The notes beneath the pieces were generated by a model, which saw only the letters and a list, made by a program, of their open reading frames with translations, did no database searches and was not told the DNA's origin. Shown here in pieces: positions 1-7,675 of a stretch of 22,832 nucleotides of DNA. Source of the stretch: CAYNTG01 sp964400105 (lineage in GTDB: Bacteria > UBP14 > UBA6098); the NCBI GenBank assembly GCA_964400105.1, contig CAYNTG010000031.1, positions 1 through 22,832 on the forward strand, read 5' to 3'. The stretch's first letter is position 1; every line of letters begins with the position of its first letter. Made by a program: the position numbers and the translations under genes.

Positions 1-231
1 CATCTCCTCTTCGTCGCCCTCGGCATGTTCGCCCTCTTCCATTTCCTCCTCGGCCTCGTCGGTCTCGAACTCGGCTATCGTAGCTTCGAGCTTGACGATA
101 TCCGCTTTTAGCTCCATGTTTTCCTTCTGAAGCTCTTTGATCTTCATCTGAGCCTCTGCGTCGCCCGGTGTGCATCCGGCAACGATAACCGCCGCGATAA
201 TCGCAACGATGATTATAATACTTTTCCTCAT
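1..231 (-). CDS. Partial coiled-coil lipoprotein (3' end beyond the window)
   Basis: The first 77 codons are visible and the reading frame runs off the window edge. The N-terminus has two basic residues, a run of Ile/Val/Ala and then the lipobox V-A-G-C with Cys at residue 20, so a lipid-anchored envelope protein is predicted. After the Cys comes a charged heptad-like stretch (residues about 27-55, rich in Lys, Glu, Leu, Met, Ile) that should form a coiled coil, followed by a very acidic Glu/Asp/Met segment that continues to the edge. The start is supported by AAGGAGGAAAAA directly before the ATG and by the promoter at 280-308. Similarity to a named family cannot be judged from this fragment. 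It could be an Lpp-like or coiled-coil periplasmic lipoprotein; the function is unknown. Confidence 0.8.
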   Translation of the reverse strand, partial: MRKSIIIIVAIIAAVIVAGCTPGDAEAQMKIKELQKENMELKADIVKLEATIAEFETDEAEEEMEEGEHAEGDEEEM

Positions 232-279
232 TTTTTCCTCCTTAAGGATTGGTCATTTTGGGAATAATCCATTTTCCTA

Positions 280-308
280 AAAATATGTTATTATTAAGGT
301 ATTGTCAA
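280..308 (-). promoter_or_regulatory. Sigma70-type promoter for the partial lipoprotein gene
   Basis: On the minus strand TTGACA (303-308) is followed after 17 bp by TATTTT (280-285), a perfect -35 and a 4/6 -10. Transcription would start around position 273, giving a leader of about 40 nt before the ATG at 231. It lies just beyond the stop of the peptidase gene, so the lipoprotein probably has its own transcript. Confidence 0.5.
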
Positions 309-318
309 ATGGTTTCGT

Positions 319-1278
319 TCAAACGACGATTTGCCCGTCCTTCATTATCTGGAGATCGTCGAAGACGAGCGACGGTTCGAGCAAAATCGCATCGAGATGC
401 GAAGCCACGCGAACGTGGCCGCCCATCGAGCGGTTGTCGCCCATCGCGATATGCACGGTGCCGAGGACCTTTTCATCTTCGAGGACGTTGCCGATTAGCT
501 GCGCCTTATAATTCGTCCCGATTCCCAGTTCGGCGATATTATATGCCTCCTTGCCGTGCGGTTCCATTATCGATTTCAGATATTCTGCAGACTTGCCGCC
601 GGTAATCTCCACCGCATAACCGTCCTCGATCTTCACCGTGATGAAATCGTCCGGTTGAAGGATTCCCGTGTCGGCGATAGCGCCGTCGATAACCATCACG
701 CCGTTGGCCGTGCCCTCGAGCGGCGCGGTGTATGCCTCGCCTGCCGGCAGGTTGGTGAATTCACCAGGTTCGTGGCAAATTCCGGTATCGGGAAGTCCGG
801 CTCGACTTTCGAGAGAGAAGCTGAGGTCTGTGCCAGCAGGCGTGGTAACTCGGGCGCTTTTGGCATCTGTGATCTTCTTCGCCAATCGAATCGAGAGCGT
901 GGCGATTCGGCTGTAATCCGCATTCATCGCTCTCGTCATCGTTTCGGGGATAATATTCGGAAGCGTCGCGCACCTCGCGCCGGCTTTGCATGCGTTACGT
1001 CGTGCTTCGGTATGGCTCATGCTTCGCCACGTCGGAATTATCAGAACATCATAGGTCTTCATCATCTCGGCGATCTCCGGCGGCGGTTCTTCTGCATGAC
1101 TTTTTCTCGGTTTGATAGTTACCAGCGTCGCGTCGGCAATTTCTGCGGCGACATCGAATAAGGTTTTTCCGATCTCGAAAAGCTTGGTATCCGTAATCAC
1201 CAAAACCCGCTCGTCGGTTTTGACCCCCAAACATTCCCTAACCGCGACCTCTGCGGAGGCTTTTAAAGCTTCGTTCAT
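319..1278 (-). CDS. M29-family-type aminopeptidase (aminopeptidase T-like)
   Basis: This 319-residue protein resembles the thermophilic metalloaminopeptidase family M29 (AmpS/PepS/aminopeptidase T), whose members bind two metal ions and remove N-terminal residues. The signature PAGEAYTAPLEGTANG lies at about 178-193 (metal ligand Glu181), AELGIGTN at 249-256 (Glu250), TVHIAMGDN at 274-282 (His276) and SHLDAIL at 293-299 (His294, Asp296), in the order of known M29 ligands. Usual M29 peptidases have about 370-410 residues, so this is a shorter form; the related dihydroxypyridine dioxygenase NicX shares the fold, and a non-peptidase activity cannot be excluded. No signal peptide is seen, so it is probably cytoplasmic. 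The start is preceded by AGAGAGAGG. It is the second gene of a two-gene unit, 15 nt after the SPFH gene. Confidence 0.8.
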   Translation of the reverse strand: MNEALKASAEVAVRECLGVKTDERVLVITDTKLFEIGKTLFDVAAEIADATLVTIKPRKSHAEEPPPEIAEMMKTYDVLIIPTWRSMSHTEARRNACKAGARCATLPNIIPETMTRAMNADYSRIATLSIRLAKKITDAKSARVTTPAGTDLSFSLESRAGLPDTGICHEPGEFTNLPAGEAYTAPLEGTANGVMVIDGAIADTGILQPDDFITVKIEDGYAVEITGGKSAEYLKSIMEPHGKEAYNIAELGIGTNYKAQLIGNVLEDEKVLGTVHIAMGDNRSMGGHVRVASHLDAILLEPSLVFDDLQIMKDGQIVV

Positions 1279-1293
1279 TTGCCTCTCTCTTTA

Positions 1294-2145
1294 TTAATTT
1301 GTATTAAGGATTATCGGCGAAGTGCCCTTCATGTCGTCGGGTATCATAATGATCGTGTTGTTCGGCGAATTGACCAGCTGCTTCAACATCTCGATACGAT
1401 ACCACTGAATATAACCCGCCGTAAGGCCCTGCGCGATAATCTTATTCGCTTCGCGTATTCCTTCCGCTTCGACAACCTTACGCTCTTTTTCGAGGTGCTC
1501 TTTCTGCAGGACAAATTCCATCTTTCTTGCGTCCTGTTCGGCTGCGAGTTTCATGTCGATCGCATCTGATATTTTTGTAGGAAGAATGACATTTCGAAGT
1601 AAAATTTTATCGATCTCGACACCCTTGCCCTCGAGAAGACTTTGCGAACGCGTTCTGATGGAATGAACCACTGTATCTCGCTTTGAAGAATAGATATCCT
1701 CGGCTGTGAACTGAACAACTATATCTCTTATAGCAGTTCTAAGCGTCGGCCGGATTATTTTCCTATCATAATCCGAGCCGATTTCATTATATACCCACGG
1801 TGCCTTTTCCGGCGTAAGTCTATACCATGCAGTTAGGTCGAGCCGAACTGTTAATCCCTCTGATGTCAGGGCATCTATTGCGTCGTCCCCTTGGCGAAGC
1901 CCCTCTTCATGTGCAATCGACATCGTGTATTCGCGAAGGCGGGTTTCCATCTTGACCACGTTCGCAAGTGGATTCACGAGATGAAGCCCCGGATTGATAA
2001 TTTTCGGACGAACCTTTCCGAAAAGGACGATTACACCGACGTTTCCGGCCGGTATAACGGTGATCGCAGCGAGGATAAATATCGCGACGACAATCCCGAT
2101 AATCGACAGGATTACGGTTTTCAAACTTGCTTTTCTTGGATCCAT
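1294..2145 (-). CDS. SPFH/prohibitin-family membrane protein (HflC-like)
   Basis: A 283-residue protein with one N-terminal transmembrane segment (about 10-32), directly followed by an SPFH (stomatin/prohibitin/flotillin/HflK-C) domain that begins with the typical IPAGNVGVIVLFGKV and PGLHLVNPL motifs. The C-terminal third is a charged helical region (AAEQDARKMEFVLQKEHLEK and on) expected to form a coiled coil for ring assembly. Prohibitin-like proteins form membrane-bound cages and often regulate membrane proteases. The open frame extends ten codons upstream (to 2175), but GGGAGG lies 5 nt before the ATG at 2145 and the promoter -10 box covers 2175-2180, so the internal ATG is chosen. It is co-transcribed with a peptidase gene 15 nt downstream. 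Prohibitin-like rather than true HflC is favoured because no HflK partner is present. Confidence 0.88.
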   Translation of the reverse strand: MDPRKASLKTVILSIIGIVVAIFILAAITVIPAGNVGVIVLFGKVRPKIINPGLHLVNPLANVVKMETRLREYTMSIAHEEGLRQGDDAIDALTSEGLTVRLDLTAWYRLTPEKAPWVYNEIGSDYDRKIIRPTLRTAIRDIVVQFTAEDIYSSKRDTVVHSIRTRSQSLLEGKGVEIDKILLRNVILPTKISDAIDMKLAAEQDARKMEFVLQKEHLEKERKVVEAEGIREANKIIAQGLTAGYIQWYRIEMLKQLVNSPNNTIIMIPDDMKGTSPIILNTN

Positions 2146-2174
2146 TTTCCCTCCCATTTTTATATATTTATACA

Positions 2175-2203
2175 AAGATAATGCAGAAATAGTGTTATTT
2201 CAA
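2175..2203 (-). promoter_or_regulatory. Promoter of the SPFH-peptidase unit
   Basis: On the minus strand TTGAAA (2198-2203), a 17-bp spacer and TATCTT (2175-2180). The predicted transcript begins near 2168, about 22 nt before the ATG at 2145. This makes the upstream ATG at 2175 impossible as a start for this transcript. Confidence 0.5.
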
Positions 2204-2222
2204 CGATTTATAATAAATTTAT

Positions 2223-2250
2223 AAAAAAAGGAGGCTAAATAAGCCTCCTT
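2223..2250 (-). terminator. Intrinsic terminator of the trx-tlpA-osmC operon
   Basis: A perfect 9-bp stem (2228-2236 pairing with 2242-2250, AAGGAGGCT / AGCCTCCTT) with a 5-nt loop. Read on the minus strand it is followed by seven T residues (2223-2229, the first two within the stem) and begins 10 nt after the osmC stop codon. On the plus strand there is no T-tract, so it acts in the minus direction. It separates the redox operon from the SPFH promoter just downstream. Confidence 0.88.
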
Positions 2251-2259
2251 GATTTAGTC

Positions 2260-2730
2260 CTATGTGTCGAATCTCGGAGGCCTTTTTCGAGAAGCCTCTT
2301 CTGGCGTGATAATCTCGAACGAGGTTGTTATCGGACTGACCGCAGATATCGTCGCGGATGCGGAGCAGTATTTATTTTGAGAAAGTTCTATTGCCTTTTC
2401 GACGGCTTTCGGCGGAATACCCTCGCCGACGACTGTGAAATGGATATGTATCTCCGACGCCACCTTCGGATGTTCATTGCGGCGTTTCGCCTCGATCTCG
2501 ATCCAAAGATCGTCGACCTGTATCCGCTTTTTCCTGAGCACATAGAGGACATCCATGCCAGTGCAACCGGCGAGGGAGGCGAAAAGCATCTCGAACGGGC
2601 GCATCGCGCCGTCGCTTCCACCGACGCCGGTTCCCGTATCCATCATCGTCCAGTGGCCGCTGTCCGAACGGGCGATGAATGACATGTCGCCTGATTTGCG
2701 GGCAAAAAGATGTAGTTTATTGACGGGCAT
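2260..2730 (-). CDS. OsmC/Ohr-family peroxiredoxin-like protein
   Basis: The 156-residue product has the OsmC-family fold signature: a first conserved Cys in SLAGCTGMD (Cys56) and a second in NKYCSA (Cys122). OsmC/Ohr enzymes reduce organic hydroperoxides using this thiol pair, usually with lipoyl or thiol co-reductants, in the cytoplasm. The conserved Glu before the first Cys (PFEMLFASLAGC) is present. The YhfA/OsmC-like branch fits better than Ohr by overall pattern, so the exact substrate is uncertain. The ATG overlaps the stop of the TlpA-like gene by one base (TAATG), so translation is coupled. It is the last gene of a thioredoxin, TlpA-like, OsmC operon, and a terminator follows 10 nt after its stop. 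Confidence 0.9.
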   Translation of the reverse strand: MPVNKLHLFARKSGDMSFIARSDSGHWTMMDTGTGVGGSDGAMRPFEMLFASLAGCTGMDVLYVLRKKRIQVDDLWIEIEAKRRNEHPKVASEIHIHFTVVGEGIPPKAVEKAIELSQNKYCSASATISAVSPITTSFEIITPEEASRKRPPRFDT

Positions 2731-3416
2731 TATAGGGCCTTTTTCGATGATGTTGTATTTACGGCTACACTCTCTTCTATAAGCGGTTTGATAAGACCAT
2801 CGAATTGATTATATGAGTGCACGCCGACAACGCGATGTTTGACACATCCGCTGCGGTCGATGATAAATGTGGTCGGGATCGAGGTTACATTGCCATAAGC
2901 CATAGCCACATTATGTCCGTTTGCAAGAATCGTGTAGTTAATTCCCATTTTTTTAACGAAACCGGGAAGTGTCCGGGGATCGCGGTCGAGGGATATTCCG
3001 ACGACCACAAGGCCGCTTTCTCTGTATTTTTTCTGAAGCTCGATGAAACTGGGAATCTCCATTATGCACGGTCTGCAAAATATGGCCCAGAAATCGAGTA
3101 TTACGACCTTGCCTGCGAAATCCGAGAGTGAGACCGGCTTGCCGTTCAGGTCGCCGAGCGTGAATGAAGGAGCGGGATTATCGCATTTAACCGGCGGTTC
3201 CGGTTTGGCCTCGGTCGGCTCTTCGATCTCAGCAGGGTTGTTTTCGACAACGACCTCGTCGTTTGGAATAGGTTCTTCCGGCGTTCGATCCTCTTCGACC
3301 TCCGCAGCAGGCGGCTCCTGTATCGACGAAACGTCGGGTTCGTCCTTCTTTGCACACCCGGATATGCCAATAAACATAGCGAGTGCGATGAGAAGGATGG
3401 CAAAATATTTCAGCAT
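2730..3416 (-). CDS. TlpA/ResA-like thioredoxin-fold lipoprotein
   Basis: This 228-residue protein begins with a lipoprotein signal peptide, lipobox I-S-G-C with Cys21. An acidic, proline-rich linker follows (about 25-77), then a TlpA/AhpC-TSA-like thioredoxin domain (about 79-215) with active site FCRPC (Cys114, Cys117), PSFTLGDLNGKP at its start and the cis-proline motif SIPTTF. It is probably a membrane-anchored periplasmic thiol:disulfide oxidoreductase, for example in cytochrome c maturation or disulfide reduction. The frame is open for 19 more codons upstream, but the ATG at 3416 gives the signal peptide, has GGAGAG just before it and lies 1 nt after the trx stop. Its own stop overlaps the osmC start. 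Extra cysteines (Cys78 and one near the C-terminus) are outside the CxxC. Confidence 0.9.
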   Translation of the reverse strand: MLKYFAILLIALAMFIGISGCAKKDEPDVSSIQEPPAAEVEEDRTPEEPIPNDEVVVENNPAEIEEPTEAKPEPPVKCDNPAPSFTLGDLNGKPVSLSDFAGKVVILDFWAIFCRPCIMEIPSFIELQKKYRESGLVVVGISLDRDPRTLPGFVKKMGINYTILANGHNVAMAYGNVTSIPTTFIIDRSGCVKHRVVGVHSYNQFDGLIKPLIEESVAVNTTSSKKAL

Positions 3417-3417
3417 T

Positions 3418-3741
3418 TTACTCTCCGATAAGCGAGGTGGTTTTATCGTAAAGGGTCTCGAATGGAACCGCACCGAGCACCGATTCCGCGACCTTTCCGT
3501 CCTTGAACCACATAATCGTTGGGATGCTCATCACCCGGAATTTTGCGGCGGTCTTTCGGTTCTCATCGATGTTAATTTTATATACCTTGATCTTATCTCC
3601 CATTTTTTTCTCGAGCTTCTCGATCTCCGGCCCGACCATTACGCATGGGCCGCACCAAGGCGCCCAAAAATCCACTACCGCGCAGCCATCGGAATTCGTG
3701 ATTTTCTCGTCGAAATTGGCATCATTAATGTGTTCAGGCAT
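3418..3741 (-). CDS. trxA: Thioredoxin
   Basis: A 107-residue protein of normal thioredoxin length, with the canonical active site WCGPC (Cys30, Cys33), the buried Asp region VVDFWAPW and the cis-Pro motif SIPTIM. It reduces cytoplasmic disulfides with electrons from thioredoxin reductase, which is not in the window. There is no signal peptide. The ATG follows GGGAGGATCAA, and a consensus-like promoter sits at 3788-3815. It is the first gene of an operon with a periplasmic TlpA-like lipoprotein and an OsmC protein, so thiol redox homeostasis across the membrane is the apparent theme. Confidence 0.95.
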   Translation of the reverse strand: MPEHINDANFDEKITNSDGCAVVDFWAPWCGPCVMVGPEIEKLEKKMGDKIKVYKINIDENRKTAAKFRVMSIPTIMWFKDGKVAESVLGAVPFETLYDKTTSLIGE

Positions 3742-3787
3742 TTGATCCTCCCGTCGTAGTTTGTTCTGATATTAATAATTTGACCGA

Positions 3788-3815
3788 AATATATGGGTGC
3801 ATATCGATATGTCAA
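3788..3815 (-). promoter_or_regulatory. Sigma70-type promoter of the trx operon
   Basis: On the minus strand TTGACA (3810-3815), a 16-bp spacer and TATATT (3788-3793). The predicted start lies near 3781, leaving a leader of about 40 nt before the trx ATG at 3741. It is the best promoter match seen in the window. The rest of the 3742-4019 divergent intergenic region is AT-rich. A TATACT at 3952-3957 could be a -10 for the plus-strand transketolase gene, but no -35 lies at proper spacing, so that promoter is not called. Confidence 0.65.
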
Positions 3816-4019
3816 GGATAAAAATATTTGTTTATCTGTATATATGAATATCTGAATATCATTAATCGTTTCTATTCTTAAAAAAAGAAAATCATCGTTA
3901 AAATCTGTTGCAAAATCGGACAAATAGACTAATTTGAATGAACCTTTCGGATATACTCCGTGGGTTCCTGACAATGTCGCATAGTTCCGTAGATCTATTT
4001 AATTTAAGAGGAGAATGAA

Positions 4020-6080
4020 GTGACCTTAAGTGACCTCGAATCGAGATGTATAAACACGATACGATTTCTTTCCGCAGACGCCATTCAAAAAGCGAAATCG
4101 GGCCACCCCGGATTGCCGATGGGCGCGGCGCCGATGGCGCATGCGCTCTGGTCGCGGCATCTTCGTTTCGATCCGAAAGCCACATGCTGGCCGGATCGCG
4201 ACCGTTTCGTGCTGTCCGCAGGACATGGCTCGATGCTCCTTTACTCAATGCTTCACCTCACGGGATACGATATTCCAATCGAGGAGATCGAATCGTTTAG
4301 GCAATGGGGGAGCCATGCTCCGGGGCATCCCGAAAATATTTTGACACCCGGTGTCGAGGCGACCACCGGACCGCTCGGGCAGGGAATCGCCAACGCGGTC
4401 GGAATGGCTATTGCCGAGGCTCATCTTGCGGCCGAATTCAACACGCCCGATTTCCCGAATATCGTCCATCATCATACATATTCGATTTGCGGCGACGGCG
4501 ACCTTATGGAAGGCATCTCCTACGAAGCAGCTTCTTTGGCGGGTCATCTCAAGCTCGGTAAACTGATCGTCCTTTTCGACGATAACCGGATATCCCTCGC
4601 CGGGGCTAGCGCTTTGAGCACATCCGAGGACATCGAAAAGCGATTCGAGGCGGCGGAATGGCAGGTTATTCGCGTCGGCGACGGAAACGATGTGGATTCC
4701 ATCGACGACGCGATTTCGCGGGCGAAGGCGTGCGCAGATAAGCCGTCTCTTATCATGGTCAGAACGGTTATCGGTTTCGGTTCTCCAAACAAGGCTGGCA
4801 GTTCTAAGGCCCATGGCTCGCCGCTCGGCGAGGACGAACTTCGCGAAACGAAAAAATCGCTCGGTTGGCCGCTGGAACCGGCATTTTATATTCCCGACGA
4901 TGTTTTAAAATTCTATCGTGATTGCGGCAAAAAAGCCGCCGAGGCTCATCGAACATGGCTTTCAGATTTCGAGAACTATCGACAGACATATCCCGACGAG
5001 GCCGCAGAATTCGAGCGACGATTCGCCGAAAGGCTCCCCGATAACTGGAATTCCTCTCTGCCAAAATATTCCGCAACCGACGATCCGATAGCGACGCGCA
5101 AGGCTGGCGAGGCGGCTATGAAAGCCATGGCCGACAAGTTACCGGAACTTATCGGCGGATGCGCCGATCTCAATCCATCGACGTTCGCATGGCTTCCGGG
5201 GCACGGCGATTTCCAACCGGACGAAACGGTTCCGGCAGAACAAATCGAGGGTAGCGTCGGAGGGGTATGGGGATACGCGGGACGGAATATCCATTTCGGC
5301 GTTCGGGAACATGCGATGGGGTCGGTCGCGCTCGGAATCGCACTTCACGGCGGGTTGATCCCGTTCACCGGCACATTTTTCGTTTTCCTGGATTACATGC
5401 GCCCGTCGATTAGGCTCGCCGCGCTCTCGAGGATTCGAACGATCTTCGTTTTCAGCCACGACAGCATCGGCGTGGGCGAGGACGGCCCGACGCACCAGCC
5501 GGTCGAGCATATCGCAAACCTTCGTGCGATCCCGGACCTCGTCACGATCCGTCCGGCGGACGGCAACGAAGCGGTCGAGGCGTGGCGCATCGCTATCGAG
5601 CGAAAAGATGGCCCGACGGCGCTCGTTTTCAGCAGACAAAAATTGCCGATTATCGATCGCGAAAAAACCGCTGCGGCTTCAGATTTACGACGGGGTGCAT
5701 ATATTATCCGGCAGGCGAACAAGTCTCGAACGGACATCATACTCATCGCAACCGGATCGGAGGTTTCAATCGCTATCGAGGCCGCAAAGATGCTCGAAAA
5801 AGAAGGAATTGCGGTGCGCGTCCTTTCGATGCCGTCGTGGGAGCTTTTCGAGGCACAGCCGGTCGAATATCGGGAATCGATCTTACCGCCGAATATAAAG
5901 GCACGAATCGCTATCGAGGCGGGAATCGGACAGGGATGGGAGCGCTATATCGGTTTCGATGGCGATTTTATCGGCATGAGTGGTTTCGGCGCGAGCGCAC
6001 CGGCAAAAATTCTTTATGAAAAATTCGGAATAACAGCGAAAAACATCGTCGAGCGCGCTAAAATACTCATTTCTAAGTAG
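4020..6080 (+). CDS. tkt: Transketolase
   Basis: Full-length (686 residues) thiamine-diphosphate enzyme that moves two-carbon units between sugar phosphates in the non-oxidative pentose phosphate pathway. Visible signatures: SGHPGLPMGAAP (27-38), the phosphate/TPP site GPLGQG (117-122), the TPP-binding GDGDLMEG (158-165) with a downstream DDN (187-189), the catalytic-Glu region FGVREHAMG, and EDGPTHQPVEH in the pyrimidine domain. The C-terminal domain carries ATGSEV. The start is a GTG six nt after AAGAGGAG; the ATG at 4015 would terminate after two codons (ATG AAG TGA), so GTG is chosen. It is the likely partner of the transaldolase gene 115 nt downstream, though a repeat lies between them. 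Confidence 0.97.
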   Translation: MTLSDLESRCINTIRFLSADAIQKAKSGHPGLPMGAAPMAHALWSRHLRFDPKATCWPDRDRFVLSAGHGSMLLYSMLHLTGYDIPIEEIESFRQWGSHAPGHPENILTPGVEATTGPLGQGIANAVGMAIAEAHLAAEFNTPDFPNIVHHHTYSICGDGDLMEGISYEAASLAGHLKLGKLIVLFDDNRISLAGASALSTSEDIEKRFEAAEWQVIRVGDGNDVDSIDDAISRAKACADKPSLIMVRTVIGFGSPNKAGSSKAHGSPLGEDELRETKKSLGWPLEPAFYIPDDVLKFYRDCGKKAAEAHRTWLSDFENYRQTYPDEAAEFERRFAERLPDNWNSSLPKYSATDDPIATRKAGEAAMKAMADKLPELIGGCADLNPSTFAWLPGHGDFQPDETVPAEQIEGSVGGVWGYAGRNIHFGVREHAMGSVALGIALHGGLIPFTGTFFVFLDYMRPSIRLAALSRIRTIFVFSHDSIGVGEDGPTHQPVEHIANLRAIPDLVTIRPADGNEAVEAWRIAIERKDGPTALVFSRQKLPIIDREKTAAASDLRRGAYIIRQANKSRTDIILIATGSEVSIAIEAAKMLEKEGIAVRVLSMPSWELFEAQPVEYRESILPPNIKARIAIEAGIGQGWERYIGFDGDFIGMSGFGASAPAKILYEKFGITAKNIVERAKILISK

Positions 6081-6149
6081 AGATTGCCGCGGGCTTCGCC
6101 CTCCTCGCAATGACGTGCCAATGGAGGGAGATTGCTACGCAGCGACGAA
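6081..6149 (-). repeat. Interspersed 'cgtcattgcgag...gcaatctc' repeat, copy A
   Basis: Directly after the transketolase stop lies agattgccgcgggcttcgcc and on to ...cctcgcaatgacg (6081-6115). Its reverse complement, beginning CGTCATTGCGAGGAGG, closely matches the element at 18317-18353. A second partial unit (gagattgct, then acgcagcgacgaa) follows at about 6128-6149. A small hairpin (GGGC TTC GCCC, 6091-6101) sits inside. This family of short palindromic intergenic repeats is common in several bacterial genomes. No coding potential is seen between 6081 and 6195. Confidence 0.65.
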
Positions 6150-6195
6150 TAACATAATATTCAATAAGGCATCGAAGAACATTATCGGAGGAAAT

Positions 6196-7314
6196 ATGAA
6201 CCGAATTCAACAGCTTCACAAAATCGGCCAGTCGATCTGGCTCGACAATATCGAAAGATCGCTTATTACTTCGGGAAGACTCGCCGAACTGGTCGATATG
6301 GGTATCCGGGGGGTTACATCGAACCCCTCGATCTTCGAGAAGGCGATAGTCGGCGGCGCGGCATACGACGACGATATCGCGAAGCTCGCTTCGAGTGGCA
6401 AATCGGCGATGAAGATATACGAGGCCGTCGCGGTCGAGGATATTTCGCTCGCCGCCGATGTCCTGCGGAAGGTTTTCAACGAATCCTGCGGAGAGGACGG
6501 ATATGTCAGCCTCGAGGTAAGTCCGCTGATCGCAGACGACACGGAGACAACGATCTCGGAGGCGCGACGGCTTTTCAAACTTATCGATCGACCTAATATA
6601 ATGATAAAGGTTCCGGCGACGCGCGAGGGAATGCCCGCAGTGAGAAAGCTTATCGGCGAAGGGATAAACATTAACGCGACGCTGATCTTCTCCGTCTCTC
6701 AGTATGAGGAAATCGCGGAGGCCTATATCTCAGGCATCGAGGATTTGATCGCCGCCGGTGGAGACCCATCGAGTGTCGCGTCCGTGGCTTCGATCTTCGT
6801 CAGCCGTCTCGATGGTAAGATCGATCCAATTCTCGAATCGATGGGTATCGTCGAGCTTCGCGGCGAGATCGCAATAGCCAATTCGACGTCAGTGTATTCA
6901 CGCTTTAAAGAAATATTTGCCGGAGAGCGGTGGCAAGCCCTTTCGGAAAAAGGCGCTCGCGTGCAGCGTGTTTTGTGGGCGAGCACGGGAACGAAGAATC
7001 CCGAATATTCCGATCTGCTTTATGTCTATAACCTCGTCGGGCCGCAAACCGTGAACACGTTGCCGGGCAAGACCCTCGATGCGCTTATCGATCACCTTCT
7101 CGTCGAGGAGACGATTATGCGTGATCCTGAAAGCGCGAAAAAGGCTATCGAAAGACTGCCACAAATTGGCATCGATCTGGACAAGATCAACGATATGCTT
7201 CTTCAGGAGGGTGTGGAAAAATTCGCCGTCTCGTTCAATTCACTAATCGACAGTATCGAGTCGGCAATGCCGACAGATAACTTGCTCAACGGCTTCGCCG
7301 ATTCGCTACACTAA
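6196..7314 (+). CDS. tal: Transaldolase
   Basis: The 372-residue product is a full-length transaldolase of the longer bacterial type (about 360-380 residues). It transfers the dihydroxyacetone unit between sedoheptulose-7-phosphate and glyceraldehyde-3-phosphate in the cytoplasm. Signatures: WLDNI (15-19) with the catalytic Asp17, GVTSNPSIFEKA (39-50), the Schiff-base Lys138 in IMIKVPATREG, INATLIFSVSQY, and the C-terminal WASTGTKNPEYSD and VGPQTVNTLPGKTLDAL. The frame is open from 6115, but that extension covers a repeat. The ATG at 6196 is preceded by CGGAGGAAAT and starts the conserved region, so it is chosen. It pairs functionally with the transketolase upstream. Confidence 0.96.
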   Translation: MNRIQQLHKIGQSIWLDNIERSLITSGRLAELVDMGIRGVTSNPSIFEKAIVGGAAYDDDIAKLASSGKSAMKIYEAVAVEDISLAADVLRKVFNESCGEDGYVSLEVSPLIADDTETTISEARRLFKLIDRPNIMIKVPATREGMPAVRKLIGEGININATLIFSVSQYEEIAEAYISGIEDLIAAGGDPSSVASVASIFVSRLDGKIDPILESMGIVELRGEIAIANSTSVYSRFKEIFAGERWQALSEKGARVQRVLWASTGTKNPEYSDLLYVYNLVGPQTVNTLPGKTLDALIDHLLVEETIMRDPESAKKAIERLPQIGIDLDKINDMLLQEGVEKFAVSFNSLIDSIESAMPTDNLLNGFADSLH

Positions 7315-7322
7315 AATAAACT

Positions 7323-7344
7323 CTCCCCCTTATTCAAGGGGGAG
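7323..7344. terminator. Perfect hairpin after the transaldolase gene
   Basis: CTCCCCCTT (7323-7331), a 4-nt loop and AAGGGGGAG (7336-7344), a perfect 9-bp GC-rich stem starting 9 nt after the tal stop. There is no T-tract behind it on the plus strand, so it may be a weak or factor-assisted terminator, or an mRNA-protecting hairpin. Confidence 0.45.
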
Positions 7345-7400
7345 ATGTCCGCCACAAGGTCCGTATGGAAAGGACATATGGATCGCAACCATCCGCCCAT

Positions 7401-7560
7401 TTATATCATATCAATCGCCTCGATTAACATCTTCTCCTCGTTGAGATTTGGCGGCATCCGTTCCATCGATTCGTTGCGTGAATCACAGAATACGTGAGTT
7501 TTCTTGCGGCAGATTATTGAGAAATGACTTGCACATCGGACAGATCGACATTATTTTCAT
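7401..7560 (-). pseudogene. Possible frameshifted small Cys-rich protein remnant
   Basis: This lies in the otherwise gene-free stretch 7345-7675. On the minus strand an ATG at 7560 begins a frame with the motif CPMC and LNNLPQE, which ends at a stop at 7485. If one base is removed at the A4 run at 7499-7502, the frame continues as THVFCDSRNESMERMPPN and on to a stop at 7401. The joined product of about 52 residues would have a C-x2-C followed by a third Cys, like part of a zinc ribbon. There is no Shine-Dalgarno site before the ATG. It may be a decayed gene, a sequencing error, or chance. Confidence 0.25.
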
Positions 7561-7675
7561 GTTCGAGAATAGGTGCGGAAGTTTCGTCACCGAGGCGTTA
7601 AACCGCTTCGCACGATTCGCTTCGGCTAGATGAAATTTTTCTATATGAAGTATCAAAACCAACAAGGAGAAAAAC

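Noticed and set aside
2145..2175. Upstream ATG (2175) as the start of the SPFH protein
   Set aside because: The promoter -10 lies on this ATG and a GGGAGG site precedes the ATG at 2145.
3934..3957. TTGAAT (3934-3939) and TATACT (3952-3957) as the transketolase promoter
   Set aside because: The spacer would be only 12 bp; a -10 may be real but no -35 is found at 16-18 bp.
4015..4023. ATG AAG TGA mini-frame over the transketolase start
   Set aside because: A two-codon frame probably formed by chance from the AGGAG leader; no evidence of a leader-peptide function.
6115..6195. N-terminal extension of transaldolase
   Set aside because: The stretch is repeat sequence, and the ATG at 6196 has a strong ribosome site and matches the family start.
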